The notes under the pieces are model-generated. The model was not told where the DNA came from and did no database searches. It saw only the letters and a program-made list of their open reading frames with translations. From Zea mays (taxonomy: Eukaryota > Streptophyta > Magnoliopsida > Poales > Poaceae): a stretch of 64,000 bases of DNA. Below are positions 45,178 to 57,126 of this stretch, in pieces. Position 1 is the first letter of the stretch. Each line of letters opens with the position of its first letter. Made by a program: the position numbers and the translations under genes. Location: assembly GCF_902167145.1 (NCBI RefSeq), contig NC_050097.1, positions 142,935,982-142,999,981 on the forward strand, read 5' to 3'.

Positions 45178-47559
45178 ATGGATCCTAAAGGCAAGGGGAT
45201 GGTGATCAACGACAAGGAGAAGGAGTCCTTCGTCAACGAGCCCAATGATGACAAGCCCACCGACTCAGGCTCGGGCCACAAAAGAAAAGACGGGAGGAAG
45301 AAGAAGACAAGGCACATCAAGGAAATTGTCTACTACGACAGCGACAAATCTTCCTCCTCCCAAAAGGACGACGACGACTATGATAGACGAAAGACGGTTA
45401 ACTCAAACTTTTCTTTCGATTATTCGCGCATCCCGCATAGTTCAAATGCTCAATTGCTCCCCATTCCACTTGGCAAGCCCCCTCACTTTGATGGAGAGGA
45501 TTACGGATTTTGGAGCCACAAAATGCGTACTCACCTGTTTTCTCTCCATCCAAGCATTTGGGAGATTGTGGAAAGTGGAATGAAATTTGATAGCTCAGAT
45601 AGCCCTGTGTTTATTAATGAACAGATTCATAAAAATGCACAAGCTACTACTGTGTTGCTAGCTTCTTTGTGCAGGGACGAGTATCACAAGGTGAGCGGCT
45701 TGGACAATGCCAAGCAGATCTGGGACACCCTCAAGATCTCTCATGAGGGAAACGATGTCACCTTGCTCACCAAAATGGAGTTGGTGGAGGGCGAGCTTGG
45801 ACGGTTCGCGATGATAAGGGGCGAGGAGCCGACACAAACATACAACCGGCTCAAGACCCTTATCAACAAAATAAGGAGCTACGGGAGCACGCGATGGACG
45901 GACCACGACGTCGTCCGCCTAATGCTAAGGTCATTTACCGTTCTTGATCCTCATTTGGTGAACAATATTCGTGAAAATCCCAGGTACACCAAGATGTCGC
46001 CCGAAGAAGTTCTTGGGAAATTCGTTAGCGGGCGAATGATGATCAAGGAGGCAAGGTACGTGGACGACGCCTTGAATGGTCCGATCAACGAGCCGCAACC
46101 CCTTGCTCTCAAGGCAACACGAAGCAAGGAGGCGCTACCTAGCAGGGTGGCACAGTTTGAGGCGGCTGGACTCAATGATGAAGAGATGGCTCTCATCATC
46201 AAAAGATTCAAGACGGTGCTTAAAGGTCGCAAGGGACAACCAAGCAAGACCAAAGCCAAGGGGAAGCGCTCATGCTTCAAATGCGGTAAGCTTGGTCATT
46301 TCATTGCTAACTGTCCCGATAATGAAAGTGACCAGGAAAAGGGGAACAAAAGGGAGAAGAAGAAGCATTACAAGAAGGCCAAGGGCGAGGCACATATCGG
46401 AAAGGAGTGGGATTCGGATTGCTCCTCCTCCGACTCCTACAATGAAGGACTCGCCGCCACAGTCTTCAACAAGTCATCCCTCTTCCCCAACGAGCGTCAC
46501 ACTTGCCTCATGGCAAGAGAGAAGAAAGTAAGCACTCATACTAGTACTTACGCTTCTACAAGTGAGGATGAGTCTAGTGATGATGATGAGATAGATTACT
46601 CATGCTTATTCAAGGGATTAGATAGAACCAAGGTAGACAAGATTAATGAATTAATTGATGCCTTGAATGATAGGAATATACTTTTAGAAAAGCAAGAGGA
46701 TTTGTTGTATGAAGAGCATGATAAATTTGTAGAAGCTCAGAAATCTCTTGCTCTAGAAATTAAGAGGAATGAAATGCTCTCTAGTGAATTATCTTCTTGT
46801 CATGAAACTATTGCTAAGTTAAAAAGTTTTAATGATGATTTAAATGCTAAACTACAAGTAGCTAGTAAATCTAATTCTTGTGTAGAAATTGTTGAAACTT
46901 GTAATAGGTGTAAAGATTTTGACATTGATGCTTGTAGTGATCATTTAGTTTCAATTTCCAAATTAAATGATGAATTAGCTAGTCTTAATGCCCAACTTAA
47001 GACTAGCAAGAATGAATTTGACAAGCTAAAATTTGCAAGGGATGCCTACACGATTGGTAGACACCCCTCAATTAAGGATGGACTTGGCTACAAGAGGGAA
47101 GCCAAGAACTTAACAAGCCATAAGGCTCCCATTCCCGCTAAGGAGAAAGAGAAGGCCCCTATGGCTACTAGTGCTAAAAGGAACCATGCCTTTTTGTATC
47201 ATGATAGGAGACAAACTAGAAATGCTTATAGGAGTTATAATGCTTACGATGATTTTTCTCATGCTATGTTTGCTTCTAGTTCTTCATATGTGCATGATAG
47301 AAATGTTGGTAGAAGGAATGTTGTTCATAATATGCCTAGAAGAGATGTTGTTAATATTCCTAGGAAAATTAATGAGCCTTCTACAATATATCATGCTTTG
47401 AATGCTTCCTTTGCAATTTGTAGAAAGGATAGAAAGGTAATTGCTAGAAAGTTAGGGGCAAAATGCAAGGGTGATAAAACTTGCATTTGGGTCCCTAAGG
47501 AAATTGTGACTAACCTTGTAGGACCCAACAAGAGTTGGGTACCTAAGTCCCAAGCCTAA
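45178..47559 (+). CDS. gag: J2 Gag, 793 aa, intact
   Basis: Starts at the first ATG after the PBS ([17 protein letters not shown]). It forms the particle that packages element RNA. Residues 1-75 are charged. About 80-300 is the capsid-like region ([52 protein letters not shown]). A basic linker precedes the CCHC zinc knuckle [14 protein letters not shown] near residues 366-379. Residues about 480-650 are a long coiled coil, the Gag extension typical of Sireviruses. The C-terminus ends in CIWVPK...SWVPKSQA. The stop TAA (47557-47559) lies a few bases before pol, which is in the +1 frame. No lesion is visible. Confidence 0.9.
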   Translation: MDPKGKGMVINDKEKESFVNEPNDDKPTDSGSGHKRKDGRKKKTRHIKEIVYYDSDKSSSSQKDDDDYDRRKTVNSNFSFDYSRIPHSSNAQLLPIPLGKPPHFDGEDYGFWSHKMRTHLFSLHPSIWEIVESGMKFDSSDSPVFINEQIHKNAQATTVLLASLCRDEYHKVSGLDNAKQIWDTLKISHEGNDVTLLTKMELVEGELGRFAMIRGEEPTQTYNRLKTLINKIRSYGSTRWTDHDVVRLMLRSFTVLDPHLVNNIRENPRYTKMSPEEVLGKFVSGRMMIKEARYVDDALNGPINEPQPLALKATRSKEALPSRVAQFEAAGLNDEEMALIIKRFKTVLKGRKGQPSKTKAKGKRSCFKCGKLGHFIANCPDNESDQEKGNKREKKKHYKKAKGEAHIGKEWDSDCSSSDSYNEGLAATVFNKSSLFPNERHTCLMAREKKVSTHTSTYASTSEDESSDDDEIDYSCLFKGLDRTKVDKINELIDALNDRNILLEKQEDLLYEEHDKFVEAQKSLALEIKRNEMLSSELSSCHETIAKLKSFNDDLNAKLQVASKSNSCVEIVETCNRCKDFDIDACSDHLVSISKLNDELASLNAQLKTSKNEFDKLKFARDAYTIGRHPSIKDGLGYKREAKNLTSHKAPIPAKEKEKAPMATSAKRNHAFLYHDRRQTRNAYRSYNAYDDFSHAMFASSSSYVHDRNVGRRNVVHNMPRRDVVNIPRKINEPSTIYHALNASFAICRKDRKVIARKLGAKCKGDKTCIWVPKEIVTNLVGPNKSWVPKSQA

Positions 47560-47566
47560 ATTTGCC

Positions 47567-50500
47567 TTGCAGGTTTATGCATCCGGGGGTTCAAGCTGGA
47601 TTATCGACAGCGGATGCACAAACCATATGACGGGGGAGAAGAAGATGTTCACCTCCTACGTCAAGAACAAGGATTCCCAAGATTCAATTATATTCGGTGA
47701 TGGGAATCAAGGCAAGGTAAAAGGGTTAGGTAAAATTGCAATTTCTAATGAGCACTCTATCTCTAATGTGTTTTTAGTAGAGTCTCTTGGATATAATTTG
47801 CTATCGGTTAGTCAATTATGCAATATGGGATATAACTGTCTATTTACAAATGTAGATGTGTCTGTCTTTAGAAGAAGTGATGGTTCACTAGCTTTTAAGG
47901 GTGTATTGGACGGCAAACTTTATTTAGTTGATTTTGCAAAAGAAGAGGTCGGTCTAGATGCATGCTTAATGGCTAAGACTTGCATGGGCTGGCTGTGGCA
48001 TCGCCGCTTAGCACATGTGGGGATGAAGAACCTCCACAAGCTTCTAAAGGGAGAACACGTGATAGGTCTAACCAATGTTCATTTCGAAAAAGATAGACCT
48101 TGTGCAGCTTGTCAAGCAGGGAAACAGGTGGGAGGCTCTCATCACACCAAAAATATGATGACAACATCAAGACCCCTGGAGCTGCTACATATGGACCTCT
48201 TCGGACCCGTCGCCTATCTGAGCATAGGAGGAAGTAAGTATGGTTTAGTTATTGTTGATGATTTTTCCCGCTTCACTTGGGTGTTCTTTTTGCAGGATAA
48301 GTCTGAAACCCAAGGGACCCTCAAGCGCTTCCTCAGGAGAGCTCAAAATGAGTTTGAGCTCAAGGTGAAGAAGATAAGGAGCGACAACGGGTCCGAGTTC
48401 AAGAACCTTCAAGTGGAGGAGTTCCTTGAGGAGGAAGGGATCAAGCACGAGTTCTCCGCTCCCTACACACCACAGCAAAATGGTGTGGTAGAGAGGAAGA
48501 ACAGGACGCTAATCGATATGGCGAGGACGATGCTTGGAGAATTCAAGATCCCCGAGTGTTTCTGGTCGGAAGCCGTAAACACGGCTTGCCACGCCATCAA
48601 CAGGGTCTACCTTCATCGCCTCCTCAAGAAGACTTCGTATGAGCTTCTAACCGGTAACAAACCCAATGTATCTTACTTTCGTGTATTTGGGAGCAAATGC
48701 TACATTCTAGTGAAGAAGGGTAGAAATTCTAAGTTTGCTCCCAAAGCTGTAGAAGGGTTTTTGTTAGGTTATGACTCAAATACAAAGGCGTATAGAGTCT
48801 TCAACAAATCATCGGGTTTGGTTGAAGTCTCTAGCGACGTTGTATTTAATGAGACTAATGGCTCTCCAAGAGAGCAAGTTGTTGATTGTGATGATGTAGA
48901 TGAAGAAGATGTTCCGACGGCCGCTATACGAACCATGGCGATTGGAGAAGTGCGGCCACAGGAACAAGATGAACGAGATCAACCTTCTTCCTCAACAACG
49001 GTGCATCCCCCATCTCAAGACGATGAACAGGTTCATCAACAGGAGGCGTGTGATCAAGGGGGAGCACAAGATGATCATGTGATGGAGGAAGAAGCACAAC
49101 CGGCACCTCCAACCCAAGTTCGAGCGATGATTCAAAGGGATCATCCCGTCGACCAAATTTTGGGTGACATAAGCAAGGGAGTAACTACTCGATCTCGATT
49201 AGTTAATTTTTGTGAGCATTACTCCTTTGTCTCTTCTATTGAGCCTTTCAGGGTAGAGGAGGCCTTGCTAGATCCGGACTGGGTGTTGGCCATGCAAGAG
49301 GAGCTCAACAACTTCAAGAGAAATGAAGTTTGGACGCTGGTGCCTCGTCCTAAGCAAAATGTTGTGGGAACCAAGTGGGTGTTCCGCAACAAACAAGACG
49401 AGCACGGGGTGGTGACGAGGAACAAGGCTCGACTTGTGGCAAAAGGTTATGCCCAAGTTGCAGGTTTGGACTTTGAGGAGACATTTGCTCCTGTGGCTAG
49501 GCTAGAGTCAATTCGCATCTTGCTAGCATATGCCGCTCACCATTCTTTCAGGTTGTACCAAATGGATGTGAAGAGCGCTTTCCTCAACGGGCCGATCAAG
49601 GAGGAGGTGTACGTGGAGCAACCCCCTGGCTTCAAGGATGAACGGTACCCCGACCACGTGTGTAAGCTCTCTAAGGCGCTCTATGGACTTAAGCAAGCCC
49701 CAAGAGCATGGTATGAATGCCTTAGAGACTTTCTAATAGTTAATGCTTTCAAGGTTGGGAAAGCCGATCCAACTCTCTTTACTAAGACATGTGATGGTGA
49801 TCTGTTTGTGTGCCAAATTTATGTCGATGACATAATATTTGGTTCTACTAATCAAAAGTCTTGTGAAGAGTTTAGCAGGGTGATGACGCAGAAATTTGAG
49901 ATGTCAATGATGGGCGAGTTGAACTACTACCTTGGGTTCCAAGTGAAGCAACTCAAGGACGGCACCTTCATCTCCCAAACGAAGTACACACAAGATCTGC
50001 TAAAGCGGTTTGGGATGAAGGACGCCAAGCCCGCAAAGACGCCGATGGGAACCGACGGACACACCGACCTCAACAAAGGAGGTAAGTCCGTTGATCAAAA
50101 AGCATACCGGTCAATGATAGGGTCTTTACTTTATTTATGTGCTAGTAGACCGGATATTATGCTTAGCGTATGCATGTGTGCTAGATTTCAATCCGATCCT
50201 AAGGAGTGTCACTTAGTGGCGGTGAAGCGAATTCTAAGATATTTGGTTGCTACGCCTTGCTTCGGGCTCTGGTATCCAAAAGGGTCTACCTTTGACTTGG
50301 TTGGATACTCAGATTCCGACTATGCTGGATGTAAGGTCGATAGGAAGAGTACATCAGGGACGTGCCAATTCTTAGGAAGGTCCCTGGTGTCATGGAACTC
50401 TAAGAAACAAACCTCCGTTGCCCTATCCACCGCTGAGGCCGAGTACGTTGCTGCAGGACAGTGTTGCGCGCAACTACTTTGGATGAGGCAAACCCTCCGG

Positions 50501-50773
50501 GACTTTGGCTACAATCTGAGCAAAGTCCCACTCCTATGTGATAATGAGAGTGCTATCCGCATGGCGGAAAATCCTGTTGAACACAGCCGCACAAAGCACA
50601 TAGACATCCGGCATCACTTTTTGAGAGACCACCAGCAAAAGGGAGATATCGAAGTGTTTCATGTTAGCACCGAGAACCAGCTAGCCGATATCTTTACCAA
50701 GCCTCTAGATGAGAAGACCTTTTGCAGGCTGCGTAGTGAGCTAAACGTCTTAGATTCGCGGAACCTGAATTGA
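47567..50773 (+). CDS. pol: J2 Pol, about 1068 aa, intact: PR-IN-RT-RNase H
   Basis: The frame has no ATG at its start. It is open from 47522, and the conserved pol sequence begins at GTTTATGCATCC (47573), directly after TTGCAG. Residue positions are counted from 47567: protease [13 protein letters not shown] near 13-24; GAG-pre-integrase HHCC about 145-190; integrase core with HMDLFGP (about 210), RSDNGSEF (about 272) and NGVVERKNR (about 305); RT with [13 protein letters not shown] (about 703) and YVDD at about 752-755; RNase H with DSDYAGC (about 914), STAEAEY (about 955) and [11 protein letters not shown] (about 991), ending [11 protein letters not shown]...LDSRNLN. No stop or frameshift. 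Expression must cross a +1 frame change or use splicing at the gag-pol junction. Confidence 0.9.
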   Translation: MQVYASGGSSWIIDSGCTNHMTGEKKMFTSYVKNKDSQDSIIFGDGNQGKVKGLGKIAISNEHSISNVFLVESLGYNLLSVSQLCNMGYNCLFTNVDVSVFRRSDGSLAFKGVLDGKLYLVDFAKEEVGLDACLMAKTCMGWLWHRRLAHVGMKNLHKLLKGEHVIGLTNVHFEKDRPCAACQAGKQVGGSHHTKNMMTTSRPLELLHMDLFGPVAYLSIGGSKYGLVIVDDFSRFTWVFFLQDKSETQGTLKRFLRRAQNEFELKVKKIRSDNGSEFKNLQVEEFLEEEGIKHEFSAPYTPQQNGVVERKNRTLIDMARTMLGEFKIPECFWSEAVNTACHAINRVYLHRLLKKTSYELLTGNKPNVSYFRVFGSKCYILVKKGRNSKFAPKAVEGFLLGYDSNTKAYRVFNKSSGLVEVSSDVVFNETNGSPREQVVDCDDVDEEDVPTAAIRTMAIGEVRPQEQDERDQPSSSTTVHPPSQDDEQVHQQEACDQGGAQDDHVMEEEAQPAPPTQVRAMIQRDHPVDQILGDISKGVTTRSRLVNFCEHYSFVSSIEPFRVEEALLDPDWVLAMQEELNNFKRNEVWTLVPRPKQNVVGTKWVFRNKQDEHGVVTRNKARLVAKGYAQVAGLDFEETFAPVARLESIRILLAYAAHHSFRLYQMDVKSAFLNGPIKEEVYVEQPPGFKDERYPDHVCKLSKALYGLKQAPRAWYECLRDFLIVNAFKVGKADPTLFTKTCDGDLFVCQIYVDDIIFGSTNQKSCEEFSRVMTQKFEMSMMGELNYYLGFQVKQLKDGTFISQTKYTQDLLKRFGMKDAKPAKTPMGTDGHTDLNKGGKSVDQKAYRSMIGSLLYLCASRPDIMLSVCMCARFQSDPKECHLVAVKRILRYLVATPCFGLWYPKGSTFDLVGYSDSDYAGCKVDRKSTSGTCQFLGRSLVSWNSKKQTSVALSTAEAEYVAAGQCCAQLLWMRQTLRDFGYNLSKVPLLCDNESAIRMAENPVEHSRTKHIDIRHHFLRDHQQKGDIEVFHVSTENQLADIFTKPLDEKTFCRLRSELNVLDSRNLN

Positions 50774-51563
50774 TTTATAGCATACATGTGTTTATGCCAT
50801 TGATCATGTTCCTTTTTGCATTTTGTTGCTTATTGTGGTGCTCAAGTTGTACAAACACTCCCTGGACCTCACAAGTCCTGTTTGCAAGTGATGCACATAT
50901 TTAGGGGGAGCTGTGCTGCAACTTGACCCTTTGAGACTAACCATGTACTTGAGTTCGGTTGTTTTAGTCTCCAAGAAGAATTGAAAGGGAAAAGGTGGAC
51001 TTGGACCATGCAAGACTTCCACTGCACTCCGATGAAAATAGTAACTTATTCCAAGTTCATCTTTAAACTCTTATTGCCTATTTACTCTTAATTGAAGATT
51101 TTGGTGAGGCAATGGGGTTAAAGGGCCAAGATTGATCCCGTTTTGGTGCTTGATGCCAAAGGGGGAGAAAATAAAGGCCAAAGCGATAAATGGATCAGCT
51201 ACCACTTGAGAGATTTTGAAAACAGTAGAATAGAGCTTTTGGTTTGTCAAAACTCTTTTGTTGTCTCTCTTGTCAAAAGTTGGCTTCTTGTGGGGAGAAG
51301 TGTTGATTATGGGAAAAAGGGGGAGTTTTTGAAATCTTTAATCAATCTCTTTTGGAATGACTCTCTTTATGCTTCAACATGTGTGTTTGACTTAGAGTTA
51401 GAGATTTGAGTTTGATTTGCAAAAACAAACCAAGTGGTGGCAAAGGATGATCCATATATGCCAAAATTGAATCAAAATAAATTTGAGTTTTATTTGAAGT
51501 GATATTGCACTTGTTCTAGTTGCTTTATGTCGTGTTGGCATAAATCACCAAAAAGGGGGAGAT
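50774..51563 (+). other. J2 3' non-coding region with four polypurine tracts
   Basis: AGGGGGAG tracts lie at about 50903-50910, 51158-51170, 51313-51325 and 51550-51563, the last adjoining the 3' LTR. There is no envelope-like gene. Tract multiplication is a known Sirevirus trait. Confidence 0.7.
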
Positions 51564-52813
51564 TGAAAGGGAAATGTGCCCTTGGGCCATTTCTAAGTAT
51601 TTTGGTGATTGAGTGCCAACACAAGTGCTTAAATGTGAATCTATACCCATGGATGGACAAAGTGCAAATCAAGAGTAAAGGTATGTTTCTAAGCCTTAGT
51701 ACATTGTTTTGAAGACTAATGTATTGTATCTAAGTGCTTGAAACAGGAGAAATCGAGTCAAAGAAAAGTTGGCTGTGTACAGCCAAAAGGCTGTTCGGTC
51801 TGGAGCACCGGACTGTCCGGTGGTGCACCGGACAGTGTCCGGTGCGCTAGGTTGCCTCGAGCGAAGTGGCCGCTCTCGGGAATTCGCCGACGGCGTACGG
51901 CTAAAATTCACCGGACTGTCCGGTGTACACCGGACTGTCCGGTGAGCCAACGGTCGGCCGGGCCAACGGTCGGCCGCGGAATCTGCGCGCGACACGTGGC
52001 CAGGCCAACGGTCGGAAGGGGGCACCGGACTGTCCGGTGTGCACCGGACATGTCCGGTGCGCCAACGGCTCTCTGGCGGCCAACGGTCGGCAGCGCCAGT
52101 TAAGGAAAGAAATCGGGCACCGGACAGTGTCCGGTGTGCACCGGACTGTCCTGTGCACCCGACGACAGAAGGCAAGATCAGCCTTCCAGAATTGCTCTCA
52201 ACGGCTCCTAGCTGCCTTGGGGCTATAAAAGGGACCCCTAGGCGCATGGAGGAGTACACCAAGCAACCTTAGAGCATTCTTGATCATCCACACTCAGTCT
52301 TTGCGCATTCGTTTGTCATTCGCAGTGATTCGAGCTCCGTTCTAGAGAGAACTTTGAGATAGTCTTTTGAGCTCGATTCTTGGCCGTGTGTGTGCGCATT
52401 TTGCTGTGGATTTGTGTGTGTTGCTTCCCTTCCTTACTCCGTGATTCTTTGTGAACATCAAAAGTATAAGGGCGAGAGGCTCCAAGTTGTGGAGATTCCT
52501 CGCGAACGGGATAAGAAAAGAAAAAGCATAACACTGTGGTATTCAAGTTGATCATTGGATCACTTGAGAGGAGTTGAGTGCAACTCTCGTCCGTTGGGAC
52601 GCCACAACGTGGAGTAGGCAAGTTTTGTACTTGGCCGAACCACGGGATAAATCACTGTGTCTTCTCTGTGTTGAATTCTTTGTGATTATCGTATTGTGCA
52701 AGACCTTCTCTCTAGCCACTTGACGATTATTGTGCTAACACTTAACAAGTTTTTGTGGCTATAAGTTTAAGTTTCACAGGATCACCTATTCACCCCCCCT
52801 CTAGGTGCTCTCA
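51564..52813 (+). repeat. 3' LTR of J2
   Basis: 1250 bp, almost identical to the 5' LTR. TATA box TATAAAAG at 52224-52231. It lacks one palindrome unit present in the 5' LTR and has CTGTCCTGTG where the 5' copy has CTGTCCGGTG. Confidence 0.9.
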
Positions 52814-52818
52814 GTGCC

Positions 52819-53048
52819 TTCCCTTAGACTATAAAAGGGAAGGCACCCAACATTACAAGGACAAGCTCTTAGACTCACAAGTTCACATACACGCTTACAC
52901 ACACTCTCAATACAACATACACACAGTGGAGGTAGGGTATTACGCTCCAGCGGCCTGAACCACTCTAATCCCTCGTGTCCTCGTGTGTTCATCCCAAATC
53001 CACACAACAGGCAAAACGCTTAGGCCCCTTCCTCATCTTAGGATTAGG
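52819..53048 (+). repeat. LTR H, piece 3 of 4, with the TATA box
   Basis: It continues H after J2. ACTATAAAAGGGAAGG gives TATAAAAG at 52830-52837, followed by a C/A-rich leader-like stretch (R/U5). TTAGG at 53044-53048 is O2's TSD. Confidence 0.75.
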
Positions 53049-54371
53049 TGAAAGGGAATTAGGCTTACACCTAGTTCCTAAATATTTTTGGTTGTTGAAT
53101 TGCCCAACACAAAATCTTTGGACTAACTAGTTTGCCCAAGTGTGTAGATTATACAGGTGTAAAAGGTTTACCCTCAGCCAATAAAAAGACCAAGTTTTGG
53201 ATTCAATAAAGGAGCAAAGGGGCAACCGAAGGCACCCCTGGTCTGGCGCACCGGACTGTCCGGTGTGCCACCGGACAGTGAACAGTACCTGTCCGGTGCA
53301 CCAGGGGACTCAGACTCAAACTCACCACCTTCGGGAAATCCCAGGGCGACTCGGCTATAATTCACCGGACTGTCCGGTGTACACCGGACAGTGTCCGGTG
53401 CGCCAAGGGAAGTCGGCCTCAGGAACTCGCCAGCTTCGGGAATCGCCAACGGCTAGCCTGCTATAATTCACCGGACTGTCCGGTGTGCACCGGACTGTCC
53501 GGTGAGACTCCGGAGCAACGGTCATCTCCGCACCAACGGCTCTCTGCCGCGCATTTAATGCGCGCTCTGCGCGCGCAGAAGTCAGAATCGCCCATGCTGG
53601 CACACCGGACATCAAACAGTACCTGTCCGGTGTGCACCGGACACCCAGGCGGGCCCACAAGTCAGAAGCTCCAACGGCTAGAATCCAATGGCAGTGATGA
53701 CGTGGCAGAGGGCACCGGACTGTCCGGTGTGCACCGGACTGTCCGGTGCGCCATCGAGCAGACAGCCTCCCAACGGCCACATTTGGTGGTTGGGGCTATA
53801 AATACCCCAACCACCCCACCATTCATTGCATCCAAGTTTTCCACTTCTCAACTACTACAAGAGCTCTAGCATTCAATTCTAGACACACTAAAGAGATCAA
53901 ATCCTCTCCAATTCCACACAAAGCCCTAGTGACTAGTGAGAGTGATTTGCCGTGTTCATTTGAGCTCTTGCGCTTGGATTGCTTCTTTTCTTTCTCACTT
54001 GTTCTTGAGAATCACAACTCCATTGTAATCAAGGCAAGAGGCACCAATTGTGTGGTGGCCCTTGCGGGGAAGTTTTGTTCCCGGCTTTGATTTGAGAAGA
54101 GAAGCTCACTCGGTCCGAGGGACCGTTTGAGAGAGGGAAGGGTTGAAAGAGACCCGGCCTTTGTGGCCTCCTCAACGGGGAGTAGGTTTGCAAGAACCGA
54201 ACCTCGGTAAAACAAATCCGTGTGTCTCACTTCATTATTTGCTTGCGATTCGTTTTGCGCCCTCTCTCGCGGACTCGTTTATATCTCTAACGCTAACCCG
54301 GCTTGTAGTTGTGTTTATATTTGTAAATTTCAGTTTCGCCCTATTCACCCCTCCCCTCTAGGCGACTATCA
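53049..54371 (+). repeat. 5' LTR of O2
   Basis: TGAAAGGGAATTAGGC...GGCGACTATCA, 1323 bp. TATAAATA at 53797-53804. CACCGGACTGTCCGGTG-type palindromes are spread over about 53248-53752. Confidence 0.9.
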
Positions 54372-54373
54372 AT

Positions 54374-54386
54374 TGGTATCAGAGCC
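54374..54386 (+). other. Primer binding site of O2
   Basis: TGGTATCAGAGCC, two bases after the LTR. Confidence 0.88.
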
Positions 54387-54419
54387 CGGTGCTTCATTAG
54401 AGCCTAACCGCTCGAAGTG

Positions 54420-57113
54420 ATGTCGGGAGATCACGCCAAGAAGGAGATGGAGACCGGCGAAAAGCCCACTACAAGCCACGGGAGCACTTCATCGGAAGAG
54501 TCCCGAACCAAGAGGAAGGAGAAGAAGAAGGACTCCTCCAAACGGAAGGAGAAAAAGTCTTCCTCTTCTCATCACAAAGAGAAGAAGGAAAAATCTTCTT
54601 CTCACAAGCCGCATCGGAGAGGAGACAAGCACAAAAGGATGAGGAAGGTGGTCTACTACGAGACCGACACTTCATCAACATCGACCTCCGACTCCGATGC
54701 GCCCTCCGTCACTTCTAAGCGCCAAGAGCGCAAGAAGTATAGTAAGATCCCCCTACGCTACCCTCGCATTTCCAAACATACACCTTTACTTTCCGTCCCA
54801 TTAGGCAAACCACCAACTTTTGATGGTGAAGATTACGCTAGGTGGAGCGATTTAATGCGATTTCATCTAACCTCGCTCCACAAAAGCATATGGGATGTTG
54901 TTGAGTTTGGCGCGCAGGTACCATCCGTAGGGGATGAGGACTATGATGAGGATGAGGTGGCCCAAATCGAGCACTTCAACTCTCAAGCAACAACAATACT
55001 CCTCGCCTCTCTAAGTAGAGAGGAGTATAACAAAGTACAAGGGTTGAAGAGCGCCAAGGAGATTTGGGATTTACTCAAGACCGCGCATGAAGGTGATGAG
55101 CTCACCAAGATCACCAAGCGGGAAACGATTGAGGGGGAGCTCGGTCGGTTCCGGCTTCGCAAAGGGGAGGAGCCACAACACATGTACAATCGGCTCAAGA
55201 CCTTGGTGAACCAAGCGCGCAACCTCGGGAGCGTAAAGTGGGATGACCACGAGGTGGTTAAGGTTATTCTAAGATCGCTTATTTTCCTTAACCCTACTCA
55301 AGTTCAATTAATCCGTGGCAATCCTAGATATACCAAAATGACCCCCGAGGAAGTTATCGGGAATTTTGTAAGTTTTGAGTGCATGATCGAAGGCTCGAGG
55401 AAGATCAACGAGCTTGACGATGCCACCACATCCGAAGCCCAACCCGTTGCATTCAAGGCAACGGAGGAGAAGAAGGAGGAGTCTACACCAAGTAGACAAC
55501 CCATAGACGCCTCCAAGCTCGACAATGAGGAAATGGCGCTCGTCATCAAGAGCTTCCGCCAAATCCTCAAGCAAAGGAGGGGGAAGGATTACAAGTCCCG
55601 CTCCAAGAAGGTTTGCTACAAGTGTGGTAAGCCCGGTCATTTTATTGCTAAATGTCCTATATCTAGTGACAGTGACCGAGGCGACGACAAGAAGGGGAGA
55701 AGAAAGGAGAAGAAGAGGTACTACAAGAAGAAGGGCGGCGATGCCCATGTTTGTCGGGAATGGGATTCCGACGAGAGCTCAAGCGACTCCTCCGACGACG
55801 AGGACGCCGCCAACATCGCCATCACCAAGGGACTCCTCTTCCCCAACGTCGGCCACAAGTGCCTCATGGCAAAGGACGGCAAAAAGAAGGTTAAATCTAA
55901 ATCCTCCACTAAATATGAATCCTCTAGTGATGACAATGCTAGTGATGAGGAAGATAATTTGCGTTCCCTTTTTGCCAACCTTAACATAGCTCAAAAGGAA
56001 AAATTGAATGAATTGGTTAGTGCTATTCATGAAAAGGATGACCTTTTGGATTCCCAAGAGGATTGTCTAATTAAAGAAAACAAAAAACATGTTAAGGTTA
56101 AAAAGGCTTATGCTCTAGAAATTGAGAAATGTGAAAAATTATCTAGTGAGCTAAGCACTTGCCGTGAGATAATTGACAACCTTAGAAATGAAAATGCTAG
56201 TTTAAATGCTAAGGTTGATTCTCATGATTGTAATGTTTCAATTCCCAATCCTAGAGATAATAATGATAATTTGCTTGCTAGGATTGAAGAATTAAACATT
56301 TCTCTTGCTAGCCTTAGATTAGAGAATGAAAATTTGATTGCTAAGGCTAAAGATTTTGATGTTTGCAATGCTACCATTTCCGACCTTAGAACTAAGAATG
56401 AAATGTTGCATGCTAAGGTTGTAGAACTCAAATCTTGCAAACCCTCTACATCTAATGTTGAGCATGTTTCTATTTGCACTAGATGTAGAGATATTGATGT
56501 TAATGCTATTCATGATCACATGTCGTTAATTAAACAACAAAATGATCACATAGCAAAATTAGATGCTAAAATTGCCGAGCATAACTTAGAAAATGAAAAA
56601 TTTAAATTTGCTAGAAGTATGCTCTATAATGGGAGACGCCCTGGCATCAAGGATGGCATTGGCTTCCAAAGGGGAGACAATGTCAAACTTAATGCCCCTC
56701 CTAAGAACTTGTCTAACTTTGTTAAGGGCAAGGCTCCCATGCCTCAGGATAACGAGGGCTACATTTTGTACCCTGCCGGTTATCCCGAGAGCAAAATTAG
56801 GAGAATTCATTCTAGGAAGTCTCACTCTGGCCCTAACCATGCTTTTATGTATAGGGGTGAGACATCTAGCTCTAGGCAACCAACCCATGCCAAGTTGCCT
56901 AGAAAGAAAACTCCTATTGCATCAACTGATCATGTTATTTCATTTAAAACTTTTGATGCTTCTTATGTGCTTACAAGCAAATCCGGCAAGGTAGTTGCCA
57001 AATTTGTTGGGGGCAAACACAAGGGCTCCAAGACTTGTGTTTGGGTACCCAAAGTTCTTGTTTCTAATGCCAAAGGACCCAAAACCGTTTGGGTACCTAA
57101 AGTCAAGAACTAA
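54420..57113 (+). CDS. gag: O2 Gag, 897 aa, intact
   Basis: ATG at 54420 (MSGDHAKKEMETGEK); the frame extends one GTG codon upstream, which I do not use. Residues about 10-75 are strongly Lys/Ser-rich. The capsid-like region covers about 110-340 (YPRISKHTPLLSVPLGKP, QATTILLASLSREEYNKVQG, KRETIEGELGRFRLRKGEEPQ). The CCHC zinc knuckle CYKCGKPGHFIAKC is near 399-412. An acidic Ser/Asp patch is followed by a long coiled coil (about 520-740) and the conserved C-terminus GSKTCVWVPK. It is longer than J2 Gag mainly through the N-terminal and linker segments. No lesions. It could package RNA even if pol is broken. Confidence 0.88.
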   Translation: MSGDHAKKEMETGEKPTTSHGSTSSEESRTKRKEKKKDSSKRKEKKSSSSHHKEKKEKSSSHKPHRRGDKHKRMRKVVYYETDTSSTSTSDSDAPSVTSKRQERKKYSKIPLRYPRISKHTPLLSVPLGKPPTFDGEDYARWSDLMRFHLTSLHKSIWDVVEFGAQVPSVGDEDYDEDEVAQIEHFNSQATTILLASLSREEYNKVQGLKSAKEIWDLLKTAHEGDELTKITKRETIEGELGRFRLRKGEEPQHMYNRLKTLVNQARNLGSVKWDDHEVVKVILRSLIFLNPTQVQLIRGNPRYTKMTPEEVIGNFVSFECMIEGSRKINELDDATTSEAQPVAFKATEEKKEESTPSRQPIDASKLDNEEMALVIKSFRQILKQRRGKDYKSRSKKVCYKCGKPGHFIAKCPISSDSDRGDDKKGRRKEKKRYYKKKGGDAHVCREWDSDESSSDSSDDEDAANIAITKGLLFPNVGHKCLMAKDGKKKVKSKSSTKYESSSDDNASDEEDNLRSLFANLNIAQKEKLNELVSAIHEKDDLLDSQEDCLIKENKKHVKVKKAYALEIEKCEKLSSELSTCREIIDNLRNENASLNAKVDSHDCNVSIPNPRDNNDNLLARIEELNISLASLRLENENLIAKAKDFDVCNATISDLRTKNEMLHAKVVELKSCKPSTSNVEHVSICTRCRDIDVNAIHDHMSLIKQQNDHIAKLDAKIAEHNLENEKFKFARSMLYNGRRPGIKDGIGFQRGDNVKLNAPPKNLSNFVKGKAPMPQDNEGYILYPAGYPESKIRRIHSRKSHSGPNHAFMYRGETSSSRQPTHAKLPRKKTPIASTDHVISFKTFDASYVLTSKSGKVVAKFVGGKHKGSKTCVWVPKVLVSNAKGPKTVWVPKVKN

Positions 57114-57126
57114 ATTTGTTTTGTAG

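Larger units (their letters stand above)
43857..52813 (+). mobile_element. Element J2: Ji-like Sirevirus (Ty1/copia), structurally intact and very young
   Basis: TSD GTGCC at 43852-43856 and 52814-52818. 5' LTR 43857-45127, PBS 45130-45142, gag 45178-47559, pol to 50773, repeated PPTs, 3' LTR 51564-52813. The LTRs differ by about four substitutions in 1250 bases plus one palindrome-unit indel, which at 1.3e-8 per site per year is of the order of 0.1 million years. Gag and pol have no stop or frameshift and the catalytic motifs look intact, so this copy may be autonomous or recently was. Confidence 0.9.

Noticed and set aside
50774..51563. Envelope-like ORF downstream of Sirevirus pol (looked for in O1, J1, J2 and O2)
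   Set aside because: No frame of useful length or with a transmembrane segment lies between pol and the PPT in any of the four elements.
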